Shown here: one piece after another, positions 5,458 to 8,297 of the stretch
Position numbering within the stretch: the first letter of the stretch is position 1
How the letters are laid out: every line of letters begins with the position of its first letter
Assembly (NCBI GenBank): GCA_029934875.1
Contig: JAOZLK010000036.1
Coordinates: 2,047 to 10,343 of the forward strand
Direction of reading: 5' to 3'
Origin: Bacteroidales bacterium
GTDB lineage: Bacteria > Bacteroidota > Bacteroidia > Bacteroidales > GCA-2748055
Length of the DNA: 8,297 nucleotides
The notes under the pieces: generated by a model
Told to the model about the DNA's origin: nothing
The model's database searches: none
Seen by the model: the letters and a program-made list of their open reading frames with translations, nothing else
Translations under genes and position numbers: made by a program

Positions 5458-6450
5458 ATGATCCTTTTAAGACTCTTCAAAAATGACCGGATAGGAGGAG
5501 TGGCTGGGATATTTTTACTTACCACAGCCCTCTTTGTCCTTTCAATGATCCGGGCCGACGAGCTTACCGGGTACACTGCCATGCCCTTTTACAATCTGGT
5601 TTTTGGAGCTATTCATAAAACCGCTGTACTGAACCGTATCATCGCCCTCGCGATTATGGTTCTTATAGGATACATGCTGGTCCGAATTGGCGGAAGGTAT
5701 GTGCTCTTGCCCATGAGGTCATATATGCCGGCGCTTTTTTTTGTCCTGTTTGCGGCAGCTCTCCCGGAAACCCGACAGGTGAGTCCAGCGCTGGTCGGAT
5801 CGGTGTTTTATCTTTTCTGTTTTGCCATCCTCTATGATGTAAACGATAAGGCTCCCAACACATTTTCGGTTTTTTCTGCAGGGATCGTTCTGGCCCTGGG
5901 TAGCATGTTCTATCTGAAACTGATCTGGTTCCTGCCCCTGATATGGATCTCCCTGGCGACCCTACGGAGTGTCACATGGAGAGAGTTGGTCTACCCGGTC
6001 ATCGCCTACCTGCTTATGGGCCTGTTCCTCATCACATGGTACTGGGGCATCCTGGACCGGGGAAGTGAGTTCCTGGAAATAATTGGAAAGAACCTGGCTT
6101 TTGAGGGATCTTATAAAGACCTGTTACATGCCTGGCATTTCAGTGTTTTAATATATTATGGATTTAACCTGCTTTTGATTATTGCTGCCAGTTTGTACAT
6201 GATTAACCGTTTTCAATCCAGGAAGACTGTCGTGCAAAACATTTACCAGGTTCTTTTCTTCATGTTTATTGCCGGCATCCTATACTTTACACTTATTACC
6301 AGGTTTGCTTCGGCTTCACTTATCTACATTGCATTCCCCGTTTCATATATCCTCTCGAATTTTCTTCACAGGAAGCAGAATCCATGGTACTACGAACTGC
6401 TCATGTGGATCCTGCTTGGATTACTGGTTTTTGTGCAATGGATGGGATAA
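5458..6450 (+). CDS. Polytopic membrane protein, DUF6427-like
   Basis: A 330-residue integral membrane protein of unknown function with roughly 10-11 hydrophobic segments. Approximate positions are 13-31, 60-77, 89-103, 111-127, 138-152, 155-169, 178-198, 228-249, 262-281, 285-302 and 312-328. It resembles the Bacteroidota-restricted DUF6427 family in size, in hydrophobic profile and in lying beside purD. It has short soluble loops and no recognisable catalytic motif. A Shine-Dalgarno 8 bases upstream supports the start. The gene follows purD by 44 bases on the same strand and may share its transcript. Its last 50 bases overlap the 3' end of the convergent DUF354-like gene. The family assignment is from memory of the family, not from a search; a polysaccharide-related membrane protein is an alternative. 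Confidence 0.75.
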   Translation: MILLRLFKNDRIGGVAGIFLLTTALFVLSMIRADELTGYTAMPFYNLVFGAIHKTAVLNRIIALAIMVLIGYMLVRIGGRYVLLPMRSYMPALFFVLFAAALPETRQVSPALVGSVFYLFCFAILYDVNDKAPNTFSVFSAGIVLALGSMFYLKLIWFLPLIWISLATLRSVTWRELVYPVIAYLLMGLFLITWYWGILDRGSEFLEIIGKNLAFEGSYKDLLHAWHFSVLIYYGFNLLLIIAASLYMINRFQSRKTVVQNIYQVLFFMFIAGILYFTLITRFASASLIYIAFPVSYILSNFLHRKQNPWYYELLMWILLGLLVFVQWMG

Positions 6451-7504
6451 GCTTCTGCGCTTGCTCATCACCCAAAATATCCGCGCTTTCAGGTAGGTTT
6501 TCAATAAACCATATGATTAATGAGGTAATATTAATTTTCTCTTCCAGGAGTTGAACCAGGGAATCCTCAAATTGCCTATCGGATGGGGACTGTTGAAGCA
6601 AATCATACAGCTTTCTAAAAGACTGTTCAATTTGATCCGGGCTAAAACAATATAGAAGTCCATTTTCTTCAAGCTCTTTCAGGTAGGCAAATTTCTCAGA
6701 ACCAATGAAAATCGCAGGAAGACCCATGATAATCGCCTCTGTTGCCATTGTCGCACTATTGCCCCAAAAAACATCACATTTTTTCAGGTCCTCATGAATG
6801 TTCACCCTGTCCGGGAACAATACCCTGTGGGACAGCTCAAGCGTAATACTTGCTTCTGAAGAAAGGAAAGTGGTATGCTCAGTGCTAATCTGATTGATTT
6901 CCCTAAGTACCGCACTTAGTTCCATCCTGTTTTCTGAAGAGTGGTGTATCGAATCGGTTCGGGTAATTCTAAAAAAAACTGATTTACCCTCTCCTTCATT
7001 TTTGCTTTTCAGGGCTTGCAAATAGGCAAGCTCCTTATAGGTTTGGATATGAAAATGCTTCTCATGAAAGGTATGGGGATAGTTTACCGGAGAAAAAATA
7101 TAGTCTGCCCTTCTTATAAATGGAAGCAAGCGGGGATTAAAATCAGTGTCATCGTAGGTCAGGGTGGGGATACGCAGAATCCTTGATGCAGTGATCAAAT
7201 ATGGAGAGGAAAGGCTTAGCGTAAGCCCGGGTCTGAAAAGGAGCAACTGAGTAAGGGTCAACAACAAATTGTACCCTGCATAAACATATTTACCCAAAAG
7301 ACGATGACTACCTTTACCCCTGCTTATAAAAGAGATGCCTTCCGATTCCAATAGTTCATGCAGGCATTCTTTATCCCGGGCTATAAGCCTGTACGAATAG
7401 CCCTTTTCTCCCAGGTACGAAAACAAATTCTTGAAGAAATGAAAATCTGCCGGATGATTCAGGTCAAAGAGAAATCTTCTGTTGCGAGCTAAGCTGTGAT
7501 CCAC
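6401..7504 (-). CDS. DUF354-family glycosyltransferase-like protein
   Basis: A 367-residue protein of the DUF354 family, which has a GT-B glycosyltransferase-like fold related to UDP-GlcNAc 2-epimerase. Sequence marks are FLFDLNHPADFHFFKNL at 11-27, IARDKECLHELLESEGI at 41-57, LSSPYLITASRILRIPTLTYDDTDFN at about 98-123, TYKELAYL at 155-162, and in the second half FWGNSATMATEAIIMGLPAIFIG at 246-268, the expected nucleotide-sugar binding region. The start is GTG at 7504, with no Shine-Dalgarno; it places the FDLNHPA strand eight or so residues later than many homologues, and no better start is visible. The stop of the upstream deacetylase is 7 bases away, so the two are one operon. A role in surface polysaccharide assembly is inferred from context; the donor and acceptor are unknown. 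Confidence 0.85.
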   Translation of the reverse strand: MDHSLARNRRFLFDLNHPADFHFFKNLFSYLGEKGYSYRLIARDKECLHELLESEGISFISRGKGSHRLLGKYVYAGYNLLLTLTQLLLFRPGLTLSLSSPYLITASRILRIPTLTYDDTDFNPRLLPFIRRADYIFSPVNYPHTFHEKHFHIQTYKELAYLQALKSKNEGEGKSVFFRITRTDSIHHSSENRMELSAVLREINQISTEHTTFLSSEASITLELSHRVLFPDRVNIHEDLKKCDVFWGNSATMATEAIIMGLPAIFIGSEKFAYLKELEENGLLYCFSPDQIEQSFRKLYDLLQQSPSDRQFEDSLVQLLEEKINITSLIIWFIENLPESADILGDEQAQKLIPSIAQKPVIQAGST

Positions 7505-7511
7505 AAAAAAA

Positions 7512-8159
7512 CTAATTTATAGTAGCCTTCGAAGATGGGAGTCCTTTTGAGGGGATGGATTTGGGATTGAATCCCTGTTCACTCAGGAACTCCAGTGTGC
7601 GGGGCAGGGCGTAATAAAGGTTCTCGCTGGCCTTGTCCGAATCGTGGAAAACAATGATGGAACCCGGTCTAACGTTGCGGATCACATTTTTCAGTACACG
7701 ATCGCCGTCCAGGGATGTGTTATAATCGATACTCAAAACATCCCACATAATCAGGTCATATTGCTCAAGCACGGCCTTAACCTGACCGGGAAGAATCCGG
7801 CCGTAGGGCGGACGGAAAAGTTTTGAATCGATAAGGTTTGAAGCCAGTTCGATGTCGTCCATGTATCGCCTGACGCTGGTGCGAAATCCCTTCAGATGGC
7901 TGTAGCTATGGTTTCCAATGCTGTGACCGGCATCCAGGATCTGTTTCAGAAGTTCGGGGTATTTGTCCACATTGCGACCCAGGCAGAAAAAAGTAGCTTT
8001 GGCTCCGGCCTCATCAAGCCTGTCAAGGACCCAGGGAGTTACTCCTGGGGTGGGGCCATCATCAAAGGTAAGATACACATCCTGGTGATCTCCATAGAAG
8101 TCCCATGTCATCCTGCTAAGGGCACGGGTTAATAAAGAAGGTGGCCTTACAATCAGCAT
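7512..8159 (-). CDS. Polysaccharide deacetylase family protein (NodB homology domain)
   Basis: A carbohydrate esterase family 4 enzyme predicted to remove N- or O-acetyl groups from a glycan, using a divalent metal. The five NodB motifs are present over 215 residues: TFDDGP at 31-36 (Asp33 putative base, Asp34 metal ligand), NHSYSH at 83-88 (metal ligands His84 and His88), RPPYG at 116-120, the MWDVLSIDY region at 138-146, and VFHDS at 170-174 with His172. There is no evident signal peptide, so it may act inside the cell or on a lipid-linked intermediate, or use a non-classical route. ATG at 8159 is the start. It lies between an unrecognised gene 9 bases upstream and the DUF354-like gene 7 bases downstream, which points to a glycan-processing operon. 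The natural substrate cannot be read from the sequence. Confidence 0.92.
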   Translation of the reverse strand: MLIVRPPSLLTRALSRMTWDFYGDHQDVYLTFDDGPTPGVTPWVLDRLDEAGAKATFFCLGRNVDKYPELLKQILDAGHSIGNHSYSHLKGFRTSVRRYMDDIELASNLIDSKLFRPPYGRILPGQVKAVLEQYDLIMWDVLSIDYNTSLDGDRVLKNVIRNVRPGSIIVFHDSDKASENLYYALPRTLEFLSEQGFNPKSIPSKGLPSSKATIN

Positions 8160-8168
8160 ACTTATTTA

Positions 8169-8297
8169 TTATCGGAACAGGCGTTCATAGTCCTGCCCGT
8201 ACAATGAAAGCCTTTCCTCAAGCCTTCTTGCTGCATCAGTTTCACCGTAGCCCAGGCACATGCTTCTCAAAGCATTTATATCTCTTACTGCTCCAAG
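8169..8297 (-). CDS. 3' end of an unrecognised protein-coding gene (partial)
   Basis: An open frame enters from the right edge and ends with TAA at 8171-8169. It gives the last 42 residues of a protein, which include LGYGETDAARRLEERL and end YGQDYERLFR. The segment is charged, probably helical, and contains no motif I can name. It is called coding because the frame is open across the edge, has ordinary composition and ends only 9 bases before the deacetylase start, as expected for the preceding operon gene. A glycosyltransferase or other glycan enzyme would fit the neighbours, but nothing in these residues proves it. Confidence 0.6.
   Translation of the reverse strand, partial: LGAVRDINALRSMCLGYGETDAARRLEERLSLYGQDYERLFR

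Noticed and set aside
1..8297. CRISPR arrays, tRNA or rRNA genes, insertion sequences
   Set aside because: I saw no regular spacer-repeat arrays, no cloverleaf or rRNA-like stretches, and no transposase or terminal inverted repeats on reading the window.

Overview
The window looks like a chromosomal segment of a Bacteroidota member. The evidence is a secreted protein with SprB-like modules and a C-terminal type IX secretion (T9SS) sorting domain, a purD followed by a DUF6427-type membrane protein, poor Shine-Dalgarno sequences before most genes, and promoter-like sequences resembling the TTTG / TAnnTTTG Bacteroidota consensus. The order or family cannot be fixed from this stretch.

Region 1 (1-1760, + strand) is the right-hand part of a small RiPP locus related to lasso peptide clusters. 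It holds a PAPS-dependent sulfotransferase, a PqqD-like RiPP recognition element (lasso 'B1'), a transglutaminase-like leader peptidase (lasso 'B2') and a 42-codon precursor gene that begins 4 bases after B2. The precursor leader has a W-x-K-P element and a Thr two residues before a Gly-Gly, as lasso leaders do. The predicted core GGSRTHPYYEDAFYS has no Asp/Glu at position 7, 8 or 9 if cleavage follows the usual Thr(-2) rule. It also carries a Tyr-Tyr-Glu-Asp stretch that resembles a tyrosine sulfation site. No macrocyclase or exporter lies inside the window. They may lie upstream of base 1, where an unseen gene may end by overlapping the sulfotransferase start.

Region 2 (1771-3986, + strand) is a secreted repeat protein of about 718 residues: signal peptide, about six SBBP-like repeats likely to form a beta-propeller, SprB-like modules and a T9SS sorting domain. 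It starts 10 bases after the precursor stop, so it may be co-transcribed with the RiPP genes. A strong intrinsic terminator closes the unit.

Region 3 (3984-6450, + strand) carries purD (de novo purine synthesis) behind a candidate promoter and a leader of roughly 120 bases, then a polytopic DUF6427-like membrane protein.

Region 4 (6401-8297, - strand) is a compact operon read leftwards: the 3' end of an unrecognised gene, a NodB-type polysaccharide deacetylase and a DUF354-family glycosyltransferase-like protein. This suggests cell-surface glycan work. The last gene overlaps the DUF6427-like gene tail-to-tail by 50 bases.

The most interesting part is region 1, which can be read as a possible sulfated lasso-like RiPP system with a precursor at the 3' end of its operon.
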